Assembly: GCA_030840525.1 (NCBI GenBank)
Contig: JAVEEI010000129.1
Coordinates: 1-38,695 of the forward strand
Length of the DNA stretch: 38,695 nucleotides
From: Frankiaceae bacterium
GTDB lineage: Bacteria > Actinomycetota > Actinomycetes > JAFAQI01
Reading direction: 5' to 3'
In this document: one piece after another, positions 8,025-17,167 of the stretch
Numbering within the stretch: the first letter of the stretch is position 1
Layout of the letters: the number at the start of each line of letters is the position of its first letter
Notes under the pieces: generated by a model
Seen by the model: only the letters and a program-made list of their open reading frames with translations
The model's database searches: none
What the model was told of the DNA's origin: nothing
Made by a program: the position numbers and the translations under genes

Positions 8025-8635
8025 GCGGGCTCGGCGAGCAGGTGCGCGACGAGGTCGCGTAGCTGCGTGTAGAGGATCTCGCCGCTCTGCCGGGCGGCGA
8101 TCCGGCCGGAGCGGTCCAGTACGACGGTGGTCGGCGTCGCGTTCGGCGTCAGGCCGGCGAACCGCAGCGCGAGCAGGTTGGACGGGTCGTCGATGCTCGG
8201 GTACGTGATGTGGTGCTCGCGCTCGAACGCCCGGCCGCTCGCCGGGTCGTCGCGCACGTCGATCCCGAGAAACTCGACACCGTTGGCCTTGTTGTCCTCG
8301 TAGACCTTCTCGAGGCCGTCGGCCTCGGCCTGGCAGGGCGCGCACCACTGGCCCCAGAAGTTGACGACGACGACCTTGCCCTTCCACTGCCCGAGGTCGA
8401 AGTGGCCGCCGTCGATGAGGGTGCCGCTGATGCCGTGGACGGCATGCCGGTGCCCGACCGGGACGAACGTGAGCAGTGCGTCGCCGGAGACGTAGCCGTT
8501 GGAGCCGCTGACGCCCTGGTCGACGGCGTGGCTGCCGGTGCAGCCGGCCAGCGCCGCGAGCAAGAGCGGCGCCGCGAGCAGCAGCGGCAGCGCGGCCAGC
8601 AGCCGCGACCGGCGGGGAAGGGACATCCGGTCCAT
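8021..8635 (-). CDS. resA: ResA/TlpA-like thioredoxin lipoprotein
   Basis: 204 residues from ATG 8635; the alternative ATG at 8626 would remove three residues and neither has a strong ribosome site. The N-terminus is a lipoprotein signal ending in LAALAGC, with lipidated Cys32, so the protein sits on the outer membrane face. The thioredoxin active site WCAPC is at residues 97-101 inside [11 protein letters not shown], and a cis-Pro occurs at [13 protein letters not shown]. It should reduce the CXXCH cysteines of apocytochrome c, re-reduced by CcdA. It is the first gene of the system II operon. In mycobacteria the histidine-phosphatase and hemL genes come directly upstream; here two plus-strand genes intervene. 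Confidence 0.9.
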   Translation of the reverse strand: MDRMSLPRRSRLLAALPLLLAAPLLLAALAGCTGSHAVDQGVSGSNGYVSGDALLTFVPVGHRHAVHGISGTLIDGGHFDLGQWKGKVVVVNFWGQWCAPCQAEADGLEKVYEDNKANGVEFLGIDVRDDPASGRAFEREHHITYPSIDDPSNLLALRFAGLTPNATPTTVVLDRSGRIAARQSGEILYTQLRDLVAHLLAEPA

Positions 8636-8720
8636 TGTGGCCGACCGACCTGGCAGGTAACGCGGCCCGGGCGGCGAAGTGAGCCGCGCCACCCACCACC
8701 CCTGCTCGACGGGATTCCCT

Positions 8721-11117
8721 ATGCGGCTCAAGCTGTTCGTCCCGATTGCCGTCCTCTCGGTCGCCGCCCCGCTGGCCGCCCGCGCCGACATCGGCGGCAC
8801 CGCGGCCCCGCCGTCCGTGCCGTCCGTGCCGTCCGTGCCTTCGGCGCCGACGAGCGCGCAGGACCGCTCGGTCGACCCGGTCGTGCTGACCGGCAACCAG
8901 TTCCCGTCGTGGTCCGCGGGCCCCGAGATCGTCGCCCGCGAGCCCGGGTCGCCGCTGAACAGCTCGACCGTCGGCCAGCAGGCCAACGACCCGCCGGGGA
9001 CGCAGAGCGACTGCTACCACCCGGGCGCGAACCCCTACGACCCGTCCGACAACGGCGACCACAACTGCGTGCAGAGCTCGCGGATCCCGAGCGAGAACAA
9101 CACCGCCGGCGACGCGGCGAACGGCGTGCTCAACACCAACATCGGCGCCGACGTCAACCGCATCGTCGGCTTCCGGTGGGACGCGGGGCGGCACGCGTTC
9201 GTGCAGTTCCCCTTGCAGGTGGACGAGAAGTTCACCCGCTTCCTGTCCAACAACGCGTCCGGGTTCGCGGTCTACTCCGGCGTCGACCAGGAGACCAACT
9301 ACGCGTTCGACCGCGAGGGCTTCCGCTACAGCTCCGACCAGTCGCAGACGACGCCGGGCGGCGACGCGTGCCTGCCCGCGCCGGCGAAGGGCAGCCCGGC
9401 GCTCAACGCCAAGGGCTACTCCGCGCAGGCCGACCCGATCCGCGGGCTCGACGACAACGACGAGGTCGCGTTCATGTGGCGCGACGCCGGCACCGACCTC
9501 GCGCCGGCCGGCGCGACGCTGCCGAGCGGCGTGCTGTCGTCGTACCGGGTCGCGGTGGCAGACCCGTCGAACCCGACGGCGACGCGCTACGCGTACGTCG
9601 CGCTGGCGTCGTCCGACACCGACCCGGGCGCGACGCAGAAGCTGAACCCGCACGGCAAGCCGGTCGGCCCGCCGCCGCCGACCATCGCCCAGTGGAACGC
9701 CGAGCACGCGTACGTGCACTACAACCGCGACGCGACCGCCGACGTCTTCCAGTACTCGCAGTCGTCGTACGGCGACTACGGCGCGGCACCGAAGGGCCCG
9801 TACTGCACCATCAACGCCGACGGCACGCACACCCTGAGCACCGCGCACGGCACGTACGCGCAGCGCCGGCCGGGCGACGGCGCGTGGGTCACGACACCGC
9901 GCTACGCGTTCCGCTACGACGGCCGCTGGCTGATGACGCAGCTGCGCATCTGCCCGGCGCACGCGAGGTGCGGCCTCGACGACACCGGCACGCCGCAGGG
10001 CTACGGCGCGAACATCATCGACCAGTGGAAGGCGCGCGCGTTCCAGCAGCGGCCGAGCGGTACGACGCCGTGCTGCGGCTACGAGGAAGAGGTCAACAAC
10101 TGGGGCGGCTCGTCGATCCTGTTCGGCGAGCGCTGGGGGCCGGTGCGCGTCATCCGCGCCGCGTGGGGTTCGGACTCGTCGACCAACAACATCAAGACCG
10201 AGGTGTTCTACCCCGACACGATCAGCTTCGGCGACAACCTGCGGGTGCACGTGATCCCGCCGTTCGACGGCATCTACGTGATGTGGGACTACCGGGCCGG
10301 CAAGGTCGCGAAGTACTACAACCCGTGGCAGCCGAGCGGCGCGAGCATCGACGGCAAGAACGACGAGGTGTTCGGCAACCAGAAGTGGAACGTGACGCAG
10401 AGCGGCGCGCAAGTTCAGGACGGGGACCCGATTCCCGTCGTCGGGCCGCAGGACGTGACAGTCGGTAATCCGGACCCGAACAACTGCCGGATCGCGGGGC
10501 AGAAGAGCGTCTGCAACGACATCGACATGTCCGACCCGACGTTCGACGGGCCGGTCGGCGCGCTCGACTGGGAGGAGATCGCCGGGCCCAACGGCGGTGT
10601 CGTCGACCGCTGGTCGGTGAAGCAGCACACGGCCGGTGACGCCTACTCGCTGATCGCGACGCCGTACTACCGCGACGACTCGTGCTTCGACGACGGGACC
10701 GGCAACGACCCGGGCATCCACCTGCAGAGCCGCTCGGCCGACACCGGTGCGGCGGCGACGTACTTCGACCCGTCCGACCCCACCGGCGGTCCGAACCACG
10801 ACGGGTGGAAGCCGCGGGTGTGCTGGCAGCCGTCCGACGGCGACCCGCACGACACGACGATCAACGACGGCCGGCCGCGCAAGTTCTGGAACGCCGACAT
10901 CGCGACGCACGGACTGCACATCAACCTGATCGCCGACTCCGACAACGCCTACCAGACCGAGCCGGTCGACGAGGTCGACTCGGTGCAGCGGATGGTCGTG
11001 CTGCCACCCGACGTCGTCGACCCGTCGCGGTCGATGACGGGGACGGTCAACGTCGGCGAGCAGTACGGCCGGTCGGTCGAGTACCCGCTGCAGATCGTCG
11101 CGACGCCGTTCTCGTAG
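8721..11117 (+). CDS. Large secreted protein of unknown function
   Basis: 798 residues from ATG 8721; the start was chosen because [22 protein letters not shown] is a good Sec signal peptide, whereas an upstream in-frame start adds 14 residues unlike a signal. After a Pro/Ser/Val linker containing three PSV repeats, the mature part is rich in Asp, Asn, Tyr and Trp with few charged helices, as in extracellular beta-rich proteins. Recurrent phrases such as [24 protein letters not shown] and [13 protein letters not shown] suggest one or two beta domains. There is no membrane anchor or sorting signal at the C-terminus, so it is probably released. I do not recognise the family. It stands alone on the plus strand, divergent from resA. 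Several Cys residues could form disulfides. Confidence 0.8.
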   Translation: MRLKLFVPIAVLSVAAPLAARADIGGTAAPPSVPSVPSVPSAPTSAQDRSVDPVVLTGNQFPSWSAGPEIVAREPGSPLNSSTVGQQANDPPGTQSDCYHPGANPYDPSDNGDHNCVQSSRIPSENNTAGDAANGVLNTNIGADVNRIVGFRWDAGRHAFVQFPLQVDEKFTRFLSNNASGFAVYSGVDQETNYAFDREGFRYSSDQSQTTPGGDACLPAPAKGSPALNAKGYSAQADPIRGLDDNDEVAFMWRDAGTDLAPAGATLPSGVLSSYRVAVADPSNPTATRYAYVALASSDTDPGATQKLNPHGKPVGPPPPTIAQWNAEHAYVHYNRDATADVFQYSQSSYGDYGAAPKGPYCTINADGTHTLSTAHGTYAQRRPGDGAWVTTPRYAFRYDGRWLMTQLRICPAHARCGLDDTGTPQGYGANIIDQWKARAFQQRPSGTTPCCGYEEEVNNWGGSSILFGERWGPVRVIRAAWGSDSSTNNIKTEVFYPDTISFGDNLRVHVIPPFDGIYVMWDYRAGKVAKYYNPWQPSGASIDGKNDEVFGNQKWNVTQSGAQVQDGDPIPVVGPQDVTVGNPDPNNCRIAGQKSVCNDIDMSDPTFDGPVGALDWEEIAGPNGGVVDRWSVKQHTAGDAYSLIATPYYRDDSCFDDGTGNDPGIHLQSRSADTGAAATYFDPSDPTGGPNHDGWKPRVCWQPSDGDPHDTTINDGRPRKFWNADIATHGLHINLIADSDNAYQTEPVDEVDSVQRMVVLPPDVVDPSRSMTGTVNVGEQYGRSVEYPLQIVATPFS
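8811..8837 (+). repeat. Tandem 9-bp repeat, three copies
   Basis: CCGTCCGTG is repeated exactly three times in phase with the codons and encodes PSV-PSV-PSV in the linker after the signal peptide of the secreted protein. Such a unit could change copy number without a frameshift, altering linker length. Confidence 0.8.
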
Positions 11118-11297
11118 CGGCGGCCGCGACGGCGCAAGCCGGCGCCGGCAGTAAGCAGCACTCCGGGGAAATCAGCAGACCTCAAACCGCCGCGACTGCG
11201 CCCTTCTCACGGCGAGTTTGGCGTCACCACCGGCATTGCGAATAGTCAGGACCTTAGTCCCGTCCTTTTCGCATCACTGCACGTCGATGACACGAGG

Positions 11298-13508
11298 ATG
11301 ACCTTCTCCACTGGTGGCAGCAGAACCCCCGCACGCAGGGAGACAAGCCGGTGGGCGTGGACATATCTCGCTGCCGGCATCGCCGCCGTCGCGCTGTCCA
11401 AGTTCATGCCCGACGACGTGCAAATAGCAGCCCTGTCGCTCGTGCAAGCGAGCGCTGCGGTCGCCGTACTGATCGGTGTACGACGCTTCCGCCCTCCGCA
11501 CCGGGCGGGCTGGTTCGTGCTCGCCGCCGGCTGCCTCCTGCTCGGAGCTGGCGCGGGGGTGTGGCTTCTCTACGTCGCGGTCCTGAACAAACCCATCCCG
11601 TACCCCGGCTGGTCGGATGCCGTCTTCGTCCCCGGCTACCTGCTGATCGCCGCGGGGCTCGCCATCATGATCCGTCAGCGTTCGCCCGCCCGAGAAGTAC
11701 AAGCGCTGTTCGACGCGCTGATCTTGTCCGTCGGGCTGGCCTTCGCCAACTGGGTGTTCCTGACCGGGCCGTCGACGCAGGGCGCCGACCTCACGACCGC
11801 CCAGCACCTGCTGACGGTCGGCTACCCGCTCATCGACGTGGTGATCGTCGGACTTGTGACCCGGCTGATGATCACCGCCGGGCGGCTGTCCCGGTCGCTC
11901 GGCCTACTGGCGTTCGGCACGGTCCTCCTGCTCGGGGGAGACACGGCGTATGCAGCCCTCGCCGGCTCCGGCAGCTACAGTCCCGGCGCGTTGCCCGACC
12001 AGCTTTGGATGCTGGCGCTGGTGTTCGTTGGCGCTGCGGCACTGCACCCGACGATGCGAGGGGTGGCCGTTGCCACCGAGAGCAAGCGGGCAGGCACGAC
12101 CCGACTCCGACTGGGCTTCATGGTGTGCGCAATGCTGGTGCCGTCAGTCGTGGTCATCGTCGCCATGCTCGTCGGGGCCGACCCGCACGGTCCCGCGCTG
12201 GCCGTCACCACGGTCGTGTTGCTTCCTCTGATCGCGATTCGCACAGTCCACCTCTTGCAGGGACTCCGTCGGGCGGCGGTCGCCGACGAACTCACCGGAC
12301 TAGCCAACCGCGATGAGATCACCCAGCGTCTCGACCGTCGTAGCGCTGACGACAGAGCCGCGCTCCTGTTCATCGACCTCGACCACTTCAAGAACGTCAA
12401 CGACACGTTGGGCCACGCGGCCGGCGACGAGGTACTCATCACGGTGAGCGAACGCCTCCGGAGCTTGGTCCGCGACAGTGACGTCGTCGCCCGCCTCGGC
12501 GGCGACGAGTTCGTCATCCTCTGCGAGGCCATGTCGACCGAGGCCGAAGCGGAACGTCTTGCAGTGCGCGTCGTCGCCGCCCTGGCGGAGCCGTTCACCG
12601 TTCACGGCCACACGCTCTATCTGGGGACCAGCGTCGGGTTGGTCACTCTCGACGGCAGCGACGCCCAGACGACTCTGCGTAACGCGGATCTTGCGATGTA
12701 CGCCGCGAAGAAGGCCGGCCGGGCACGCTGGGTGCGCTACACGCAGACGCTCATCGACTCCCTGGCCAGCGAGGTAACGCTCGACACCGAACTTCGACAA
12801 GCCCTCGCCCGAGACCAGTTCGTCCTTCACTACCAGCCGGTTGTTGACCTCGCTTCCGGACGAATGGTCGGGGTCGAGGCGCTGATTCGTTGGCAACACC
12901 CCACCCGAGGGCTGCTTCCGCCGGCCGAGTTCATCCCGGCCGCAGAGCAGAATGGCTCGATCACAGAGATCGGCACCTGGGCGCTCGGCGAGGCATGCCT
13001 TCAAGCAGCACACTGGCAGGAAACGCGGCCGGATCAGGCACCGCTCACGATTGCGGTCAACATTTCGTCACGTCAGCTGAAAGCGGGCTTGACGGAAACA
13101 GTGAAGTTCGCCCTCGCCGTCACCGGTCTGGCCCCGTCGTCGCTGCATCTCGAGGTCACCGAGACATCGCTACGGGACAACCCGACCGACGCCGACGCGG
13201 TCCTAGCTGCACTTCGCGAGCTCGGAGTCTCCATCGCGATCGATGACTTCGGCACCGGCTACTCGTCGCTCACCTACCTGCGTCGCTTCGCGGTGGACTC
13301 GGTGAAGATCGACCGGAGCTTCATCGGCGGCTTGGGTACGAATGCCGACGACACTGCGATCGTGAAGGCTGTCATCGGACTCGCCGCCGCCCTGAATCTC
13401 GAGGTCATCGCCGAAGGAGTGGAGACGGCCGGAGCAGCTCGGGCTGCTCCAGGAAATGGGTTGCCAGAACGTGCAGGGCTACTACTTCAGCCGACCACTG
13501 CCGGCTGA
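11298..13508 (+). CDS. Membrane GGDEF-EAL protein (c-di-GMP turnover), C-terminus frameshifted
   Basis: 736 residues as it reads. The N-terminal 320 or so residues hold about nine hydrophobic segments forming a membrane sensor. The GGDEF domain follows (DELTGLANRDE near 329; RLGGDEFVIL near 399) with an intact RxxD inhibitory site (RDSD) exactly five residues before GGDEF, so a functional cyclase with product feedback is plausible. The EAL domain has VEALIRW (near 525), NISSRQL, DDFGTGYSSLTYL (near 648), KIDRSFI and EGVE. After GVETA at about residue 711 the frame is lost: one extra G at 13431-13432 sends translation into 26 unrelated residues ending at 13508. The proper ending is in the +1 frame to 13575. 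Third positions are less G/C-biased than in neighbouring genes, and the gene splits a block conserved elsewhere, so acquisition is possible. Confidence 0.88.
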   Translation: MTFSTGGSRTPARRETSRWAWTYLAAGIAAVALSKFMPDDVQIAALSLVQASAAVAVLIGVRRFRPPHRAGWFVLAAGCLLLGAGAGVWLLYVAVLNKPIPYPGWSDAVFVPGYLLIAAGLAIMIRQRSPAREVQALFDALILSVGLAFANWVFLTGPSTQGADLTTAQHLLTVGYPLIDVVIVGLVTRLMITAGRLSRSLGLLAFGTVLLLGGDTAYAALAGSGSYSPGALPDQLWMLALVFVGAAALHPTMRGVAVATESKRAGTTRLRLGFMVCAMLVPSVVVIVAMLVGADPHGPALAVTTVVLLPLIAIRTVHLLQGLRRAAVADELTGLANRDEITQRLDRRSADDRAALLFIDLDHFKNVNDTLGHAAGDEVLITVSERLRSLVRDSDVVARLGGDEFVILCEAMSTEAEAERLAVRVVAALAEPFTVHGHTLYLGTSVGLVTLDGSDAQTTLRNADLAMYAAKKAGRARWVRYTQTLIDSLASEVTLDTELRQALARDQFVLHYQPVVDLASGRMVGVEALIRWQHPTRGLLPPAEFIPAAEQNGSITEIGTWALGEACLQAAHWQETRPDQAPLTIAVNISSRQLKAGLTETVKFALAVTGLAPSSLHLEVTETSLRDNPTDADAVLAALRELGVSIAIDDFGTGYSSLTYLRRFAVDSVKIDRSFIGGLGTNADDTAIVKAVIGLAAALNLEVIAEGVETAGAARAAPGNGLPERAGLLLQPTTAG

Positions 13509-13575
13509 CGAACTGACCGACCGGTTGGATGACAACTGGCACGCCACGAGAGGCCTGACCCTCCCCGTGGGTTGA
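13431..13575 (+). pseudogene. Displaced C-terminal end of the EAL domain (+1 frame)
   Basis: Skipping the base at 13431 and reading from 13432 gives EQLGLLQEMGCQNVQGYYFS followed by RPLPADEL and a TGA at 13573-13575. This is the standard last segment of EAL domains, including the QGYYFSRPLP signature, 47 residues in all. It is therefore the true 3' end of the gene above, separated by one inserted base in GGCCGGAG. It is either a sequencing or assembly indel or a recent mutation. Confidence 0.9.
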
Positions 13576-13728
13576 GAATCGCCTGCAGCGCCGAGCCGAC
13601 GACGCGGTCACCGGACGCTGTGTCGTCGACGTCACGCAACCATGACAACGCGATCTCGCCACGAACGCCAAGGGTCGAAGGTCACCAACGCGACCTGACG
13701 AGCTGTTCGAGCAGGACCGCTTCCCCGC

Positions 13729-14349
13729 TCAGGCGCCGCCGATGGTGCGGCGGCCGACGGCGCCGGCCGGCTCGGCGTACTCGACCCGCACGATCGCGTC
13801 GCCGTCGTACACCAGCGACGTGATCGAGCCGAGCGCGCACTCGCGCCGGTCGGGGCGATGCCAGAGCCGGCGATGCTCGGCGGCCAGCCGCGCGACCCAG
13901 ATCGGTAGCTGGTGGCTGACGAGCACCGCCTCCGCGCCGCGCGCCTCGTCGCGTGCGTCGGCCGCGGAGGCGAGCACCCGCGCCGCGACCTCGACGTACG
14001 GCTCGCCCCACGACGGGCGCAGCGGGTTCCAGAGGTGCCGCCAGTTCGCCGCCTTGCGCCACGCCTCGCGGGTGCCCTCGAAGACGTTCGCGCTCTCGAT
14101 CAGCCGCTCATCGGTCGTGGGCTCCAGGCCGAGGGCCGCCGCGATCGGCTGCATCGTCTGCACGGCCCGTTCGAGCGGCGACGACCGGGCGACGCGGATG
14201 TCGCGGCCGGCCAGCGCAGCCGCCGCCTGCTCGGCCATCTGCTCGCCGAGCGCCGACAGCCGGAAGCCGGGCAGCCGGCCGTAGAGGACGTGCTCGGGGT
14301 TGTGCACCTCGCCGTGCCGGACCAGGTGCACGACGGTCGTGTCACGCAT
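13729..14349 (-). CDS. Histidine phosphatase (phosphoglycerate-mutase-like)
   Basis: 206 residues of the histidine phosphatase superfamily. The RHG catalytic motif is at residues 11-13 (LVRHGEVHN), the second Arg at [10 protein letters not shown], and the catalytic His in [10 protein letters not shown]. Substrate is unknown; mycobacteria carry an annotated phosphoglycerate-mutase-like gene in the same position after hemL. ATG 14349 lies inside the hemL coding end (8-nt overlap), so the two are translationally coupled. A longer open frame upstream is a hemL shadow. The gene ends facing the GGDEF-EAL gene, with about 150 bp between the ends and no convincing terminator seen. Confidence 0.88.
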   Translation of the reverse strand: MRDTTVVHLVRHGEVHNPEHVLYGRLPGFRLSALGEQMAEQAAAALAGRDIRVARSSPLERAVQTMQPIAAALGLEPTTDERLIESANVFEGTREAWRKAANWRHLWNPLRPSWGEPYVEVAARVLASAADARDEARGAEAVLVSHQLPIWVARLAAEHRRLWHRPDRRECALGSITSLVYDGDAIVRVEYAEPAGAVGRRTIGGA

Positions 14350-15637
14350 GCGCGGCGGCCGCTCGCGCCGCACCGGGCAGTGCATTCGCAATTTGCTCCA
14401 GCGCCGCGTCGTCGTGCGCCGCGCCGACGAACCACCCCTCGTACGCGGACGGCGGCAGGTAGACGCCGGCGTCAAGCATCGCGTGGAAGAACGCGGCGTA
14501 CGCGGCGGTGTCCTGTGTCCGCGCGGTCGCGTAGTCGACGACGGTCGTCTCGGTGAAGAAGATGCTGAACAGGTTGGCCGCCGTACTCAGCCGGTGCGGC
14601 ACGCCCGCTTCGGTCAGCGCGGCGGTCGCCATTGCGGCTACGGTCTCGGCGGTCTTGTCGAGGTGCGCGTAGACCTCGTCGGTGCACAGCCGCAGTTGGG
14701 CCAGGCCGGCCGCGACCGCGACCGGGTTCCCGGACAGCGTGCCGGCCTGGTAGACCGGGCCGGCCGGCGCGAGCTGGTCCATGACGTCGGCGCGGCCGCC
14801 GAACGCCGCCGCGGGCAGGCCGCCGCTCATCACCTTGCCGAACGTGAACAGGTCCGGCGTGACGCCTTCGAGTCCCCACCAGCCGGCCGGCCCGACCCGG
14901 AACCCGGTCATCACCTCGTCGAGGATCAGCAGCGCGCCCGCGTCGTGCGCGGCCTGTGCGAGCGCGGCGTTGAAGCCCGGCAACGGCGGGACGACACCCA
15001 TGTTGGCCGCGGCCGCCTCGGTGATGACGCAGGCGATGTCTTCGCCGTACTCCTCGAACGCGGCGCGTACGGCGGTGACGTCGTTGTACGGCAGGACGAT
15101 CGTGTCGGCCGCGCTCGCGCCGGTCACCCCGGGCGTGTCCGGCAGCCCGAACGTCGCGACCCCGCTGCCGGCGCTGGCGAGCAGCGCGTCGACGTGGCCG
15201 TGGTAGCAGCCGGCGAACTTCACCACCTTGCTGCGTCCGGTCACCCCGCGGGCCAGCCGGACGGCGCTCATCGTCGCCTCGGTGCCGGAGTTGACCAGTC
15301 GGACCCGCTCGACCGGCCCGACCCGCGCGACGATCTCCTCGGCGAGCGCGACCTCGCCCGGCGACGGCGTGCCGAACGACAGCCCGTTGCCGGCCGCGTC
15401 GCGTACGGCGGCGATGACGTCGGGGTGCGCGTGCCCGACGATCGCCGGCCCCCACGAGCAGACGAGGTCGACGTACCGGCGGCCGTCCGCGTCGTAGAGG
15501 TACGGACCCTCGCCGCGGACCATGAACCGCGGCGTACCGCCGACCCCGCCGAACGCGCGCACCGGCGAGTTGACGCCGCCGGGTGTCACGCGCAGCGCGC
15601 GCGCGAACCACTCATCGGAATTGGTTTGCGACGTCAC
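14342..15637 (-). CDS. hemL: Glutamate-1-semialdehyde 2,1-aminomutase
   Basis: 431 residues, the expected length. This PLP enzyme converts glutamate-1-semialdehyde into 5-aminolevulinate, directly after HemA, in the C5 haem pathway. Visible signatures are [11 protein letters not shown] near the N-terminus, [24 protein letters not shown] and the PLP lysine near residue 268 in [17 protein letters not shown]. The start is GTG at 15637 ([10 protein letters not shown]); the frame remains open upstream but that sequence is not conserved-looking. It is separated from the rex-hemACDB operon by two unrelated genes, as in other actinobacteria where hemL stands apart. It overlaps the histidine phosphatase gene downstream. 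Confidence 0.95.
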   Translation of the reverse strand: MTSQTNSDEWFARALRVTPGGVNSPVRAFGGVGGTPRFMVRGEGPYLYDADGRRYVDLVCSWGPAIVGHAHPDVIAAVRDAAGNGLSFGTPSPGEVALAEEIVARVGPVERVRLVNSGTEATMSAVRLARGVTGRSKVVKFAGCYHGHVDALLASAGSGVATFGLPDTPGVTGASAADTIVLPYNDVTAVRAAFEEYGEDIACVITEAAAANMGVVPPLPGFNAALAQAAHDAGALLILDEVMTGFRVGPAGWWGLEGVTPDLFTFGKVMSGGLPAAAFGGRADVMDQLAPAGPVYQAGTLSGNPVAVAAGLAQLRLCTDEVYAHLDKTAETVAAMATAALTEAGVPHRLSTAANLFSIFFTETTVVDYATARTQDTAAYAAFFHAMLDAGVYLPPSAYEGWFVGAAHDDAALEQIANALPGAARAAAAHA

Positions 15638-15765
15638 CGGCCCATTGTCCCGACCGCGCGATGCACCGCGCCGCCGCCCCGCAGGATGTAGCAATTGCTG
15701 GTCGATATGGCCGGACCAGACCAGCAGGAGCTACCCGCCGCCGCGCCGGTCAGCGGTTCAGCGGT

Positions 15766-17112
15766 TCAGCGGCTCCAGGCGGACGGGCCGCTGGTCTGCT
15801 CGGCGAAGCCGACGCCGGCACCAGCGCCGCCGTCGACCCGGTGGTTGTCCGCCCAGACGACCGCGGGCCGGCCGGCCGGCGTCACCGTCACCTTGAAGAA
15901 GTCGAGCAGCGAGCGGTCGGCCGCCGAGCCCGGCAGGATGCCGCAGAACAGGCCGAGCGTGCAGATCGCGCCGTGGTGCATGACGTGGTCGCTGGCCTGG
16001 CCGGTGATCTGCCGCGGGTGCGCCGTCGTGAGCCCGCGCACCTGCGCGACGTCGACGACCCAGTCGTCCTTCGTCGAGTTCTTGTCGGGCGAGTTGGTGT
16101 GGTACCACGCGACCACCGCGACGCCCGGACCACCGCCCGCGACCCAGCCGAACAGGTCCTGACCGCCCGCGTCGTCCACCCGGTACGGCGCGGTCCAGTG
16201 CGCGCCGTGGTCGGTCGACTCCTGCAGCCAGACGTGCATCGGCTGGCCCTTGTGCGCGTAGCCGGAGTAGACGGCGTAGACATTGCCGGCGGTGTCGACG
16301 GCGTTGGCCATCCAGAAGTTGCCGTAGTTGGAGTCGGCGGCGCCCGGGTTGACCTCGTAGTCGGTCCACGTGTTGCCGCTGTCGTTGCTAACGCTGACGT
16401 GGATGTCGCTGATCGGCGGCGAGCCGTAGGTCGTGTCGGTCGTGTCGAGCCGGGTCACGCCGTACGTCACGTAGACGTGGCCGCGGCCGTCGGTCGTGAT
16501 GTTGCCGATCGAAGTGCCGTTGTGCGCGCTCTCGACGATCGTCGTCGGCGCGGAGTAGATGACGTGCGGCGGGCTGAACGTGGCGCCGCGGTCGTGCGAG
16601 ACCTCGACCAGCATCGTGCCGGTCGCGAGCTCGTGCCACGCGACGTAGACGTTCTCGGAGTGCTGGCCGTCGACGGCGAGCCACTCGCGGTCGGCCGACG
16701 ACGAGATGAAGACCTGCTGGGTGAAGGTCCTGCCGCCGTCGGTCGAGCGGGACACCTCGATGCCGTCGATGTCGAGGTCGCCGGCGAACACGGTGCCGTC
16801 CTTGCCGACCGCGACGTCGGAGTCGCCGCCGGAGGTCTGGCTGCCCGGCGAGGTGCTCGGCGGCACGACCGTCTTGAGCTGGGTCCAGTGCTTGCCGTCG
16901 TCGGTCGACTTCGCCAGCACCGCGCCGCCCTGCCCGGGCGTCGTGACGTAGACGGTGTGGCCGATCGTCGCCAGGCCCGGCTCGCCGTAGTCGTGCGAGT
17001 AGGCGAACGTGTTGCGGCCGAACTTCAGCGACGGCGGCGCCGAGTGGGCCAAGGCGGGGATCGCGGTGCCGACGAGGGCGGCCGCGGAGGCGACGACGAG
17101 AATCCTGCGCAT
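15766..17112 (-). CDS. Secreted Asp-box (BNR/sialidase-fold) protein
   Basis: 448 residues from ATG 17112, beginning with a Sec signal peptide (MRRILVVASAAALVGTAIPALAHS). Five Asp-box motifs are visible: STDDGKHW, STDGGRTF, SHDRGATF, SNDSGNTW and STDHGAHW, the mark of sialidase-like beta-propellers (exo-alpha-sialidase/BNR families). I do not see a complete sialidase catalytic set (arginine triad with FRIP), so a glycan-binding or glycosidase role is only possible. No membrane anchor is present, so it is probably released. The longer open frame running to 17388 is a shadow of the divergent hydrolase gene. Start supported by AAGAACGAG upstream. The 3' end carries a short CAGCGGTT tandem repeat. 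Confidence 0.83.
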   Translation of the reverse strand: MRRILVVASAAALVGTAIPALAHSAPPSLKFGRNTFAYSHDYGEPGLATIGHTVYVTTPGQGGAVLAKSTDDGKHWTQLKTVVPPSTSPGSQTSGGDSDVAVGKDGTVFAGDLDIDGIEVSRSTDGGRTFTQQVFISSSADREWLAVDGQHSENVYVAWHELATGTMLVEVSHDRGATFSPPHVIYSAPTTIVESAHNGTSIGNITTDGRGHVYVTYGVTRLDTTDTTYGSPPISDIHVSVSNDSGNTWTDYEVNPGAADSNYGNFWMANAVDTAGNVYAVYSGYAHKGQPMHVWLQESTDHGAHWTAPYRVDDAGGQDLFGWVAGGGPGVAVVAWYHTNSPDKNSTKDDWVVDVAQVRGLTTAHPRQITGQASDHVMHHGAICTLGLFCGILPGSAADRSLLDFFKVTVTPAGRPAVVWADNHRVDGGAGAGVGFAEQTSGPSAWSR

Positions 17113-17167
17113 AGCTCGTTCTTCGTGGCCGAGCACCCCTTTTCCTGCATGCGCCAAGATGTGATGC

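Noticed and set aside
8210-10468. Long plus-strand open frame of 752 codons
   Set aside because: It spans antisense of resA and an alternative frame of the secreted protein; composition is Arg/Ala/Gly-rich with no motif.
7218-10919. A 1233-codon minus-strand open frame
   Set aside because: Only its last 268 codons (ccdA) are real; the rest is a shadow of resA and the secreted protein gene.
11205-11245. Minus-strand GGTGACGCCAAACTCG resembling the GEMM core
   Set aside because: The CGCAAAG core is broken by an extra base, no GNRA helix precedes it and no gene follows on that strand.
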